From Clavulina sp. PMI_390 (taxonomy: Eukaryota; Basidiomycota; Agaricomycetes; Cantharellales; Hydnaceae), in NCBI GenBank assembly GCA_015039315.1, contig WIDE01000006.1, forward strand, positions 428,585-492,584: a DNA stretch of 64,000 nucleotides. Direction: 5' to 3'. The translations under genes and the position numbers were made by a program. A model generated the notes under the pieces. That model was not told the DNA's origin. It made no database searches and worked only from the letters and a program-made list of their open reading frames with translations. This document shows positions 21,555 to 32,288 of the stretch, piece by piece. Numbering within the stretch: position 1 is the first letter of the stretch; each line of letters begins with the position of its first letter.

Positions 21555-23290
21555 TCATGAAGGAAGCTCCTGCGCGCCCTGACTGTGATCCAAAGCTCCC
21601 TGTCTCCCACCGAAATTCCACAACTTGATGCTTGCGTCTCGAGTTTGAGTGGGTGCCGAGCGAGCTCCCTCGACATCAGAATCAGATGAGTCTGAGGTAG
21701 AATCGGAGTCAGAGCTTGATGTGGGCAATGTGGGTGGTTCATCAAAGCTTCTAGAGCCAGAAACGGTTACAGCGAGCGGGCGGATAGGATGCAGAGATAT
21801 GGAACCGATTGCATCTGATGTGGAAGAAAGCATAACTAAGGTATAGCAATGTCTGATAAGGCATGATGGTCGAACCTTGGTGTCCTTGAAACTTGAGCGG
21901 ACTTCCAGTCGAGTTAGAAGATATTGGGAAGCAGGATATTTCACCGGCCTAGAAATATAATCCAGCAATCAAGCAAAAGGAGCCCTGGACCGTAAATCGA
22001 CAGCTGAAACAAACCTCATTTCCGGCCATGAGGGTATGACCTCCCAAGTCCACATCGAAGCGAAGACGCTGATTCGTTCCTTGGACATCTGAGCTACGGA
22101 TGATCACCGGCTCAATCGGTGTTGAAGGGTAGCGGATATCCCAACTTTGTATAATAGCGCTTCTTCGTGAAGCGGCAAATAGCACCTGCGGTTGCGTGGG
22201 GTTGAATTGGAGCTGAGTCACGCCGCCTTGTTGGAGTCCCTCAAGAAACATTACGGGAGCCCCAGGAGGCGAAGAAGAATCAAACAAAGCGATTGCCGAG
22301 GCCGTTGTCGCATATGTTCCCGTCGCATGGAGGCCCGAATAATCAGGACAGAACGCCAATGCAGAAATAATCCCTATTGGAGATGGCAAACTTCATGAAC
22401 GAACTCCCAGCACTGTTCTTTAAATCGAACCTTTCAACCCGTCCTTGCTCTTCTTGGTCGAGATCGTCGGGAAACGCTGACCATCCCCTGGTCGTTGGAA
22501 ATCGAATATTTCGACAAAGTCTTCACACCCGCAATAGACTCTGACCAGACCTTTAGGCTTTGCATAAGACCTGCTCTCGATAGAGACTTACTTTGTCATC
22601 GTGGGGTCAAACGCGATACTGTGTGGCGCTATGAAGCGCTCCCTGTGGTCAATAATCCGATAAGAAGCCCGAAGCTGAAAGCTGTTGATTTAGCCAGAAT
22701 CAAGAGACAAGAGGATATATATAATTACCCTACCGGACGCGGCATCAAGAAGCTTTACGGGACAGTCTCTTACGGAGGCAAGGAAGCAGTATGAGGCCGC
22801 ATTTGCTGATGTTGAACCAGGGTACCAAACGCCCTCAAGGACAGCAGCAGCTTGTGTGAACCGATTGACAATTTCTGAGAGAAGCAGTTAGACGGGGTGA
22901 TTTTTTGAATGGCTTATGCAATAAATCACCCAAAGAATGTGAACCTGGAGTCTGTGATGATTCTACCCTTCACGAATAAACGTTCAGTTGTGGGTCAGCG
23001 AAATCATGCTTGTAAACACACAGGTTCAGAACACGGAAGGTTCGATCTTCGGCTAGAGAGACGAGAGAGGATCCGTCGGGACACCTTGAAGGTCCTTAAA
23101 TTAGACATACTGTATCGAGATGTTGAACTGTTGACATGATTCCGACCGACCATTTGGCGAACCTCATAAAATTGACAGGTGCGACGTCATTCTCAAGGGA
23201 CATGAAGGGAGCGGCAAATTCGAGCGAAGGTTGAGTTTCGATGCGGAAATCTGGGGGTTTCCATGTCCATTCCGAGGTGCTGGACTCCAT
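21555..23290 (-). CDS. WD40 protein, WRAP53/TCAB1 (Swt21-like) homologue
   Basis: Exons on the complement assemble into one beta-propeller. Start ATG 23288-23290; exon 1 ends VNFMR and splices to CPDGSSLVSLAEDRTFRVLN. It continues with SYCFLASVRDCPVKLLDAASG, LRASYRIIDHRERFIAPHSI, FDPTMTKVYCGYEDFVEIFD, DYSGLHATGTY, GGVTQLQFNPTQPQVLFAASR, SWDIRYPSTP and NQRLRFDVDLGGHTLMAGNE. The order RASYR..D..E...PHS, CG....V.IFD, GGVTQLQFNP, NQR..FD.D matches WRAP53, which in animals binds CAB-box RNAs and telomerase RNA; the yeast relative Swt21 is linked to splicing. The tail has a Ser/Asp-rich run (SSSDSDSTSDSSDSD) before a final propeller-like strand IKLWNFGG. The stop is at 21555-21557. Confidence 0.82.
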
Positions 23291-23468
23291 CGAGAACGAC
23301 TCGGAAGTTGTTTACATGTATTTGGGTTCACACCTCATTCATTCACGGACAAACGCTCGGGCCATAATTTCAAACAAAGTTTTTGCCTAACCACACTCAC
23401 ACAATATTTCACTATCCAACCACGGGAGATATCATTAGCCTGGCATCTATCATCACGCACATCTCAAT

Positions 23469-23658
23469 ATGCTTCCCGCTCAGTCTCAGGACTCAAGCTC
23501 GCCTACCACAAGCACGCAGCCAGGCGCTCAGCCAACGCGTTTGGCATGGCAAGAGCCTCCCCCAAACGCGTTCGGACGCCCCTACGAAGGCATGTTAATA
23601 ATCATATTGACTACTTCGATTGCTTAACCCGTGCCGCAGCTCACATCAGGAGACGTGA
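23469..23658 (+). CDS. Possible small two-exon ORF (about 47 residues)
   Basis: The candidate has an ATG at 23469 and reads MLPAQSQDSSSPTTSTQ, then WQEPPPNAFGRPYEG. It meets a 46-nt intron (23594-23639) with donor GTTAAT, branch-like CTTAAC and acceptor GCAG. The second exon adds only SHQET before the stop at 23656-23658. The intron signals are good but coding support is weak. It starts about 180 bp from the divergently transcribed WD40 gene, so it may be a leader or non-coding transcript. I do not recognise the peptide. Confidence 0.2.
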
Positions 23659-25022
23659 GGGCCGCGCTAGTGCAGTCACAGTTATTACGCACAAATCGTA
23701 TATCGTGAGACAAACATCTCTATTCATCAAAAAAGAAGAGAAGGGTTCGCAGACGACACGCGTGTATTAGAACATCAGAGACGCGGGAGGTCTGAGTGAT
23801 GGTCTTCCGTGTAACACAATCACCGAGAAGCTAACGACGCAGTGACGTTGGACACTGTCTGAGTAGACTGTAGTGTAGAAGGATCAGTAAAATCTACATT
23901 CAATGGGAGGCGGTAAATGGATAAAAAGTACCATTTCCTTCGTATTTGTAGTGACGATTTCCCGAGTAGAGCTGGTCTGATTATTTGTAACTTGGGTGCT
24001 GACGCGCACATAGCGCTTCGTTATGTTCTCTAAACAACACCGGTGTTGAGATCGTCTCAAGAATCCCAGTAAAGCTTTCATCACCTTTCGAGTGTGTTGG
24101 CCAAGGATATGAGGGGTCTTTTGCAGGTCGGGAGAATTCTTTGTCAGTTGATGACCATTGGTAATTTATCGCTCCGGAAATTTCTCCCTCAGCGGCCGGT
24201 GGCCCGATGTTCACTATGCTGCATGGTCGAGACATCAACACAGTTTGAGAAGTGTCCGAATTGAGCTAGGATTCTGAGCGCAACAAAAGAGTGGCTGATG
24301 TAAGGGACGCAAGGCGGGCAATTTCCCCAAGGGTAGACAAAATGTAGCCGATCTCTAATGTTGAACAGGATCTGCGCTCAAGCACCCCAAAACGCCAAGT
24401 TGGCCGTCCTGACAAGGGAACAAACAAATAACGCCTCACGCTTCTGTCACACTGTGACCTTTGCTCTCAAATCTTGAGCTTGTCCACGAGACCAGACGCG
24501 GGCCTTGAGAGTGCAACTCATCCTGAAGCCCGAACCTGTGGTAATCTTTGACTCTTTGTTGATCACTGGATGCATTTGATGCCATCTAAATGCTACCTCT
24601 AAAATGCTCGGCCGATTATGCTCAAAATTCTTGAGTCTCGGATTACGGAGCCGTTGCTGACACGTTCGATCGCCGCTTCTGAATTTTATTGGGCTGCTCC
24701 TCCCTGGGGATATAGTAAAAGGCTTAACGAAAAATTTCCTACCGCTGGCCTCGCCGCTGCTCGGGACGGGGGAGTCGGCCCTAAGAGAGCCTGGTGCTTC
24801 ACTCTGGGCAAGGGTCTGTCTGCATAGGACCGCGACTTTTCCACCGTGCACAGGCACCTCAAGGCGGCCCGATTCATGCCCAGGTCAGCTGTCTGGACAA
24901 ACCCTACGACCTTACGACATAAATGCGCGCCCTAGTGAGACGTCTAGGCTCAGGCCCTGCCGCGCTCTGAGCAACCCCGCGTGATATCGGCGGGCTTTGG
25001 GACCTCCACCGCACGAAAATGC

Positions 25023-25030
25023 TATAAAAG
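25023..25030 (+). promoter_or_regulatory. TATA box of the first MCT-type transporter
   Basis: TATAAAAG sits about 75 bp upstream of the ATG at 25099 and is followed by a pyrimidine-rich leader. Confidence 0.6.
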
Positions 25031-25098
25031 GCCTTGTACTATCATGATCGACCCAACCAAGGTCTCTCCTCATCCCTCATTCTTGCTCTACTCTCCAT

Positions 25099-27035
25099 AT
25101 GGCAGAAGTGTTAGTATCCGCTCCGTTGGAATCGCAGCCCACGCTTGAATATTCCGTAGAACGCTCAGCAACAGAAACCATCACCAAGGGTGCGACGAGT
25201 GTTCTGTATCGTATGTTTTTTCGGATTTGCTGACCCTTCTCTCCCCTTCCGTATGATTAGGCGATCCGACCATACACCCACCCGACTATGGGTTCCATGC
25301 TTGGATGTTTATCGCTTCCGGCTTTATTCTCGAATTCTTTGTGTGGGGCTTTGCCTTGAGGTGAGGGTCCGGACCATTACGACGCAAAACTCGCCGCTGA
25401 TGTGCAACCTTCCTCATCTTATCTCACAGCTTTGGTACTCTCCAGGAATATTTCCTGACTCATCCCCCATTTTCCACGGCCTCTGAAGGTATGTATTACG
25501 CGCCTCTGTGTCAATTTTCCCCCCTCACCATTTTCACAGCCTCAATCAACGGGATCGGCACAACAGCATTGGCCCTCATGTACTGTCTAGGGTATGTCAG
25601 CGTCTACATCGTTCGAGCCTACCCCACATGGGTGCGGACAGTGATGATGGTATGCCTTTTGGCTTCCGTGGCGTCTCTTTTTGCGTCGAGCTTTGCTACG
25701 AAGGTACGAACAATACTTGGTGATGTTGAGCACCGCTTGCTTACTACGGGTTTCGACTAGATCTGGCATCTCATCCTTCTTCAAGGTGTCGTCAATGGAA
25801 CAGCCTGCGGGATTCTCTACCCTGCAGTGCTTTTCTGGGTTCCCGAATGGTTCGATAAGGTGAGTCTATCAGCATGTATTCATGTGATTTACCATCATCT
25901 GACTCCGCATGACAGCGCCGGAATTTTGCATCGTCAACTATGCAATCGGGATCTGGTGTGGGTGGCATTGTGTGGCCACTCGTGATCGACGCTCTTCTCA
26001 AGCGTGTTGGTTATGCATGGACGATGCGGACCTTCAGCATCGCCCTTCTCATATTCACCATCCCTGTTGTCTTGAGCGTAAAGCCTCGACTACCTTTGCG
26101 TAAGATGGAGTCCTCGGAATCTCTGGATCGAGGTCACATTGACTCCAAGCCTGTTGTGGACGAGAAGGCGGAGGTTTCGCCGATCTCCGAGATGTCAGCC
26201 CCTGTAATTGAAAGTGACTGGAAATATCTGAAGTCTCCATTATTCCTGAGTGTGGTGGGCGATCTATGTCAGAAATTCTTATGGATTTTGCGGGCTAACA
26301 GTTGCCTTTGGTGCTCACATTACAGAATGCCGCAGTGTTTATCCAAGGCCTCGGTCATTTCTGTGTTTCGTTCTACGTCTCCACCTACACAGTCTCGATG
26401 GGCTACTCTCGTTCACAAGGCACTATCATATTGTCGATCTTTAACGCTGCTTTTGTAATCGGTGAGCACGCGTCTATTGTATTAGGTTCTGCCACTCACG
26501 TTTGTGACCTCCGCAGCCTCTGTTGGGACTGGTTATTGGTGCGACAGGAACCCATACCCCATCGTTATGATCGTGACAAACACCCTAGCCTGCGCTGTGG
26601 TTTTCTCTTTGTGGGGTTTCGCCACAACGCTTTCACGTATTCTAGCATTCTACATCATTTTTGGGGCGCTCGTAAGTTTATCTTCCTTTCGATCGCTTAA
26701 TACGCATCACTTAACTCGGTCTCGCTTGCTTGTAGAGTGGGTCGTTTCTGGCAATATGGACACCATCCGTCACGGACGTGGCTGGCTCCAATGGATCTCC
26801 TATCATGATAATTATGATATCGAAGGGCCTAGCTGTGGTGATAGGGCCTCTCATTGCTGCAGCAATGCATCCTCGACCTCATGGGCAAGACACTGTTTGC
26901 TCGTCAGTGCCCTCTTCGGCCTGGGGAGTCTGTGGATTCCGCACTATGGTCATCTTTGTTGGAGCCACAATGGCCGTGGCCACATGCATTTCCTGTGTGG
27001 CACTTTGGCTTCGCCAAAATCGCCGAAAATTTTAA
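25099..27035 (+). CDS. MFS transporter, monocarboxylate-porter (MCT/MCH) type, tandem copy A
   Basis: This is a predicted 12-TM plasma-membrane transporter related to fungal MCH proteins. Spliced segments in order: IHPPDYGFHAWMF, FGTLQEYFLTHPPF, SINGIGTTALALMYCLGY, WHLILLQGVVNGTACGILYP, RRNFASSTMQSGSGVGGIVWP, a hydrophilic central loop (about 26080-26230), FIQGLGHFCVSFYVSTYTVS, GYWCDRNPYPIVM, FATTLSRILAFYIIFGA, and a C-terminal end ALWLRQNRRKF. The sequence DYGFHAWMF near TM1, RRN.ASSTMQSGSGVGG near TM5 and the FNxAFVIG segment are typical of the MCT family. Roughly nine short introns are needed and no frame break was found. Transported species are unknown; in yeast, relatives move riboflavin or uncharacterised acids. 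Confidence 0.88.
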
Positions 27036-27736
27036 AGTTTTCCAGGGAGAGATCTCCATTTGAGGCGTGTCGCGGCACGCATTCGGCCTCGGATTCGTGT
27101 AGGGACGTATTCCGGGGACATGCGTCATGCTCCTTCTACACTAAAAGTACTGAGCATTCTAGCAGCTATAGATACTCTAGAATTGGTATAAGTACATCTA
27201 ATCTATTTATATTGCCTCTCCAATACCCAGAAAAACGTGACATAGGTACACCCTGTCACAAATCATGGCATCGGTCAGAAACCGAACCCTCTCTTTCTCT
27301 GCATGCGTTCTAACATTGTTGATGCCTCTTCTTGGGATGAAGGAGCCTGCATACCCATTGAAATTTCATACCCACACGTTCGAGATCGAGTCAGTCTGCC
27401 GAGTCCGCGGCGAGGGCCCGAAGTTCCGGGCATTGTGGTCTAATATTTTCAACGAGGGACGACAGCGATTGCATTCTGGTGGCACCACCACCGAATAGCC
27501 GACGAAAACTGAACTAGCCATGGCCAGGCACCGTTTAACGGACCGATGTGCCTCTGTCATGTGGTGGACGGCGCTGCTCCTTACGACATTCAACCCTGAA
27601 GCACCTCATGTCGCGACTCTATCTCCAATCGAGATCGGAGCTGCCTGCGCTTTAGCCCAAATCAAGCTTGATATTTTCGAAGACATATAAGGCTGCTCGC
27701 TTCTATGTTGGGCCTCTCTAGTTATCCCTTGGTTCC
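27036..27736. other. Intergenic, between MCT-type copies A and B
   Basis: 701 bp containing the promoter of copy B, with a TATA-like TATAA at 27686-27690. A 78-codon open frame beginning at 27265 lacks any recognisable feature and was not accepted. Confidence 0.45.
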
Positions 27737-29711
27737 ATGGCAGACATTTCAGAGTCCAGTCCGCCTGCCGAGACCCATTTCCACTCTGCACCCATCGGCA
27801 AGCCCGTAGCGGAGTTTGTCTCGACTGAAAATAGTACGTCGAGTCCTAACATACTTGCTCAATGATCGCTGATGGCCCCTCCTACGCTTAGACCATCCAA
27901 CGGTCTCCATACACCCAGCCGATTATGGCTTTCATGCTTGGATGTTTGTACTATCGGGGTTTATTATCGAATTTCTTGTTTGGGGATTTGCTTTTTGGTA
28001 GGGTTGCATCCTTTCCTGCTCCCAGACCCCGCGACTCACCATCTCCCCAAGCTATGGTGCCTTCCAAGAATATTTTCTAACCCATCCCCCGTTCTCGACG
28101 GCTTCTGAAGGTACGCATCATTTTCCGTGCGACGACTGTAGTCAGTATCACCAGCCTGAGAGGCGTCTTCTGATCTCGGATCCTCCCCAGCCTCAATCAA
28201 TGCTGTCGGTACGACCGCACTGGGATTGATGTACTGTCTCGGATATATCAGCATCTGGGTCATAAAAACCTACCCCACTTGGGTGAGGACAATGATGGTG
28301 GTATGCTTGCTAGCTTCGGTAGCCTCTCTATTTGCGTCAAGTTTCGCCACCAAGGTATGTCAATGGTGCATCTACCAGTCGGCTGTACCCTCATCTGTTC
28401 ATGTCGCCACAGGTTTGGCACCTTATCCTTCTCCAGGGTGTCGTCAGTGGGACGGCCTGTGGAATGTTGTATCCTGCGGTACTCTTCTGGATTCCGGAGT
28501 GGTTTGATAAGGTAAGTCGCGTACCTCACCAATCTCTATGCTCAATGATAAGCTGATTCCTTGCAGCGCCGAAACCTTGCTTCAGCAATGTTACAGGCAG
28601 GCTCAGGAGTCGGCGGCATCGTGTTCCCACTCTTGATTAACTCGCTTCTTAAGCGTATTGGTTATCCATGGACGATGCGCGCATTCAGTCTTATACTGCT
28701 CACTTGTGCAATTCCGGTCATCTTTAGCATCAAGCCGAGATACCCTCTCCGTAAGGCGGAGCGATCTTCGAGCTTCGAACTCGACGCCAAGGTCGGGGGT
28801 GATGAAAAGGCTGGTTTACCGGTCTCAGAAGTCCCAGTTTTGCTAAACTCTTCTTCACTGGAAACCCCTGCAACGGGTAGTGATTGGAAGTATCTGAAAT
28901 CCCCACTATGGGTGAGCATTGTAAGTGGAACAATCGTGCAGCCGACGTCATCCGCTTGTGGCTGACGACCCATGGCCCATGTTTGTAGAATACTACAGTA
29001 TTCCTTCAAGGACTTGGCCATTTTACTGTTTCGTTCTATGCGTCCACGTATACTGTCTCTATGGGGTACTCTCGATCCCAAGGCACAATGGTTTTGTCAA
29101 TATTTAACACTGCTTTTGTGATTGGTTAGTACCATCCTCCAAGCATCCGACCTTGCCGCTCAGCTTAGGATTTACAGCATCAGTCCTCACGGGACACTGG
29201 TGTGATCACCATCCCTATACCATTGTCATGATTGCCACAACCACTTTTGGCTGCGCCCTTGTGCTCGGTTTATGGGGATTTGCAACTACTCTCTCGCGTA
29301 TCCTTGCTTTCTACCTCACATTCGGTGCACTAGTAGGTCTCTCGCGGGCTCGAGCACGGGAGGTTAACCTTGACACCTTCCCCGCATTTTCGTCCATAGA
29401 GTGGATCATTTCTTGCAGTCTGGACGCCTTCCGTTACCGATGTGGCCGGGTCAAATGGGTCTCCTATTGTGACTCTCATGGTTTTCAAGGGTCTAGCTGC
29501 TGTGATTGGGCCTATCGTTGCCGCCACACTACATCCTCGACGCGGAGGAGAGGATGCCATTTGCTCCAGGTCGTCGGTCCTCTCGTCCGCTTGGGGAGCG
29601 TGTGGTTTCCGCTCTATGATGATATTCGTTGGCGTGGCGATGGGATTCGCCTCATGCCTCTCATTTCTTGTGCTTTTCCTTCGCTATCGCCGTAACAGAA
29701 CTCGTTTGTGA
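27737..29711 (+). CDS. MFS transporter, monocarboxylate-porter (MCT/MCH) type, tandem copy B
   Basis: This is a paralogue of the preceding gene on the same strand, with introns at corresponding places. ATG 27737 opens a 30-residue variable leader; then IHPADYGFHAWMFVLSGFI, YGAFQEYFLTHPPF, SINAVGTTALGLMYCLGY, VWHLILLQGVVSGTACGMLYP, RRNLASAMLQAGSGVGGIVFP and the variable central loop (about 28740-28900). Next are FLQGLGHFTVSFYASTYTVS, GHWCDHHPYTIVM, FATTLSRILAFYLTFGAL, VAGSNGSPIVTLMVFKGLAA and the tail FLRYRRNRTRL. The stop is at 29709-29711. The copies differ mainly in the N-terminus and central loop, while the TM helices are close to identical. This pattern fits recent tandem duplication with relaxed loops. 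Confidence 0.88.
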
Positions 29712-30591
29712 AAGCATATGGCGATTCAAGAGTTCAGGGCCGCAAGCATTTATCGTCTTTCAGTCCCAACTCTATCATGAGATCTAACCAATTGTAATTC
29801 ATCAGACTTCGAATCCGTCCTCTCCCGAATCTTCGCTCTCGGCAGATCCAGTTGACAATTGTTGATATCAAGCTGCTTGCATTTCCGGTGTTCCTCGACC
29901 TCACGCTACGCCGATCGTTTTCCCAACCAGCGGGGCGTCCCACTCTATGCATTAATCAGACCATGGTACCGAAATGAGCTCCTTCCATGCTGATGCCTGC
30001 GGAGTGAGAGCGTGGACAGTCCCCATCCAGTATCTATTGCTTTGCACACTCGACTCGTGTTTTGCTATACACCGGTACCCGGCCCAGTTCTGTTGAGAGA
30101 TTCAGTTCTTGTTTACAGAGTGAGTTCGTCGACGTCCAACGTCACTCTGCATCACTTCGCACTGTTGGGGGTCTGAAAACCAAGATGTTGCGTCAACCTC
30201 TATTGGCGCCCCACGGCCTGGCACACCCGGCTCCGGCGCGCGCCAGCTTGGCACCACGGCGATTATCCCATGAAAAATGGCTGTTTCGGTGGCGGAGCGT
30301 CCTGAAACCATAATGACGTTTGGCCGTCGGCGCTCTGAGCCCGGCGTCTCCATCAAACGATAAGGAGTGATCAGTGGCGTACCCCGTATGCGCTAGTGTG
30401 AGTGACACAAGGTGGGGTCCGGTCTCCATGCCCAGGCCGTAAGAGAAGACAAATCAGTTTGTGGCCACCGATCTCGCCGTGAGATGCATGATAGCCTATT
30501 TGCCCCACCGCGGCCTGATAATTGACTACATGCAGCGTATAAGAGGGTGTCGAGAGATGTAGAAAATCCTCTCGTACGACTACCTAGTAAA
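29712..30591. other. Intergenic
   Basis: 880 bp upstream of the F-box-like gene. Several short overlapping frames occur on both strands, but none has intron-compatible extension or motifs. I see no gene here. Confidence 0.4.
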
Positions 30592-32054
30592 ATGGGACTG
30601 CCACATCCACTTGAGCTCTCGTTCGACCTCTCTACACCATATTTCTCGTTCAGTGACCTTGGCGAACTTAGCCTGGTGTCACGCGACATTGCTTCTATTG
30701 TATCCCCGCTTCGGTTTCGATGCCTAAAGCCACTGGTATTAAACGCATTGGGCTCTTGCTCGCTGCTCGACACACTATTGTCATCCCCACAGGCGTGGCG
30801 CCACGCGTCTAGCGTGAGGTGAGACCATCCACATCCTTACCCTCGTATCTGTTGCACAACTCATCTCTGTGATAGGTTTGCAACAATTGAGCTTAATAGA
30901 TTGACTTCACTGGACGGTACCGATGTGCCACCTGAAGTCATTATCGCCCGACTTTTGGCGGGCCTCCCCAACCTTCAGCACATGCGAATCCAATTCAAGG
31001 CCGCATGGCAGAAACTCGCTCCCACTCTTGATTTTCACCCAATTGCCGTTGCCATGAGTTCGCTCGGTCGCCTTTGTTCGGTGGACATCTTCGGACACTG
31101 CGGTGGTTGGAAGCCCGCTGCTCCTTCTCTCGGCTCAGCGGGCCAGCATCTTCGAGCCCTCGGCCTCACAATCAATTCGCTACAAGATGTGTCAACGTTC
31201 TCTACATTATGTTCCCAAGGGACGCAAATCACGGAGCTGCACCTTCGTGGTTCGGTATCCCACGCGGCGGTGGGAGAGATCATAGCGGCGTTGCCTAGAC
31301 CAGAAAGGTTACGCGTGCTAAGTCTGGAGCTCTGCTCGTCAGGCGCAGCTAAAGGGGCGAAATGGTGGGAGTGTAGCTTCTGGTCGCTTTTGGACGGACT
31401 GGAGAGCCTTGAGGTGACGAATGAGACATATTGGAAAGACTATGACTCTCGACGAACTCTTGATGAGCTGCAAAACGCCAAAGTGCCAGTAAGTGGCTCA
31501 TTATCTTTATCTTGCAGCACAATCTGAAGTTATCTTGTCATACGAAAATCAAGTCCATGAACAAGTTCTTGGCTCAGTTCCCTATCCTCGCCAGTATAAG
31601 CATCCGTGCAGGGCCATGTCCCTTTGTTGGCATCTCGAACCCACCTGCGATACACAGCGTCGCGGATGCGTACGATCTGGGTCTCCTGATTGCCGCAGCA
31701 GAAGAACTCTTCACTCCCCAAGGCGCGCATCTCGAAGATGCGGGTCTCGCAACACCAGAGGGGTTGGCGTCTGTTGACCGAGGGCGACAAACCAGGTTTA
31801 TCAAGGGAGAGGTTAACCGAGTGGTCTCTTGGGCAGAGCAAGTGCGCGAGGACATTGTCCGCGAGGCACAGGCTCTCAGCAGCGAGAGGCTCGGGCTGGA
31901 GTTGCAATGGCATCCTTATGAAAAGGGTGGCAAGGATGATGGCGACTATGCTGCCCGTTTTACTTTGCAGCGAGATGTGGGAGTTTCCGGAGGTTTGGAG
32001 CATTCAGGGTCATGTTTAGAGAAGATCCAGCCTAACTTCGTTCGATGGCTATAA
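30592..32054 (+). CDS. F-box-like protein with leucine-rich repeats
   Basis: Three exons: 30592-30818, 30876-31488 and 31518-32054, all GT-AG and in phase, giving about 460 residues. The N-terminus (LPHPLELSFDLSTPYFSFSD, then LGELSLVSRDIASIVSPLRF) has the hydrophobic/Leu pattern of a degenerate F-box. It is followed by LRR-like lines such as LAGLPNLQHMRIQ, LRALGLTINSLQDVSTF, ITELHLRGSVSHAAVGEII and LRVLSLELCSSG. The C-terminal 150 residues are more polar. F-box-like proteins of this kind are highly expanded in agaricomycetes and are thought to recruit substrates to SCF ubiquitin ligases. The F-box here is weak, so the SCF role is inference. Confidence 0.75.
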
Positions 32055-32288
32055 TATACCTGGAGTGTCCGTGGTTTTAGAAATATAAAGAGAATTTTCA
32101 TTGTGGACATGTGCTGCACAGGGGTGACTGAGGCACAGCAACAACAGAGTCCCGTGACCAAACAACAAGTGTAAACACATTGGCATTGTCAGCGAACACG
32201 TTCTCTAATCCTCCTTTTCGCAAAGAAACCCACCCTTTTTCGCCGATTTCAATCTTCTGATTACTGTATTTCGACTAATACCTGCTGA

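Larger units (their letters stand above)
23291..25098. other. Long intergenic region
   Basis: About 1.8 kb without a convincing long gene. It contains three ACGCGT hexamers (23535, 23566, 23759), a possible two-exon small ORF (23469-23658, listed separately) and, at the right end, the promoter of the MCT-type transporter. Open frames at 23231-23770 and 24447-24857 have no recognisable composition or motifs. I see nothing else supportable. Confidence 0.4.

Noticed and set aside
23231..23770. 179-codon + frame across the WRAP53 promoter
   Set aside because: Starts inside the divergently transcribed gene and has no recognisable domain; only a small spliced ORF inside it was kept, at low confidence.
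24447..24857. 136-codon frame on the complement
   Set aside because: No intron-compatible continuation, no motif and no neighbouring promoter signal.
27265..27498. 77-residue ORF with a hydrophobic start between the two MCT-type genes
   Set aside because: The apparent signal peptide is followed by sequence without structure or similarity to anything known to me; support is too thin.
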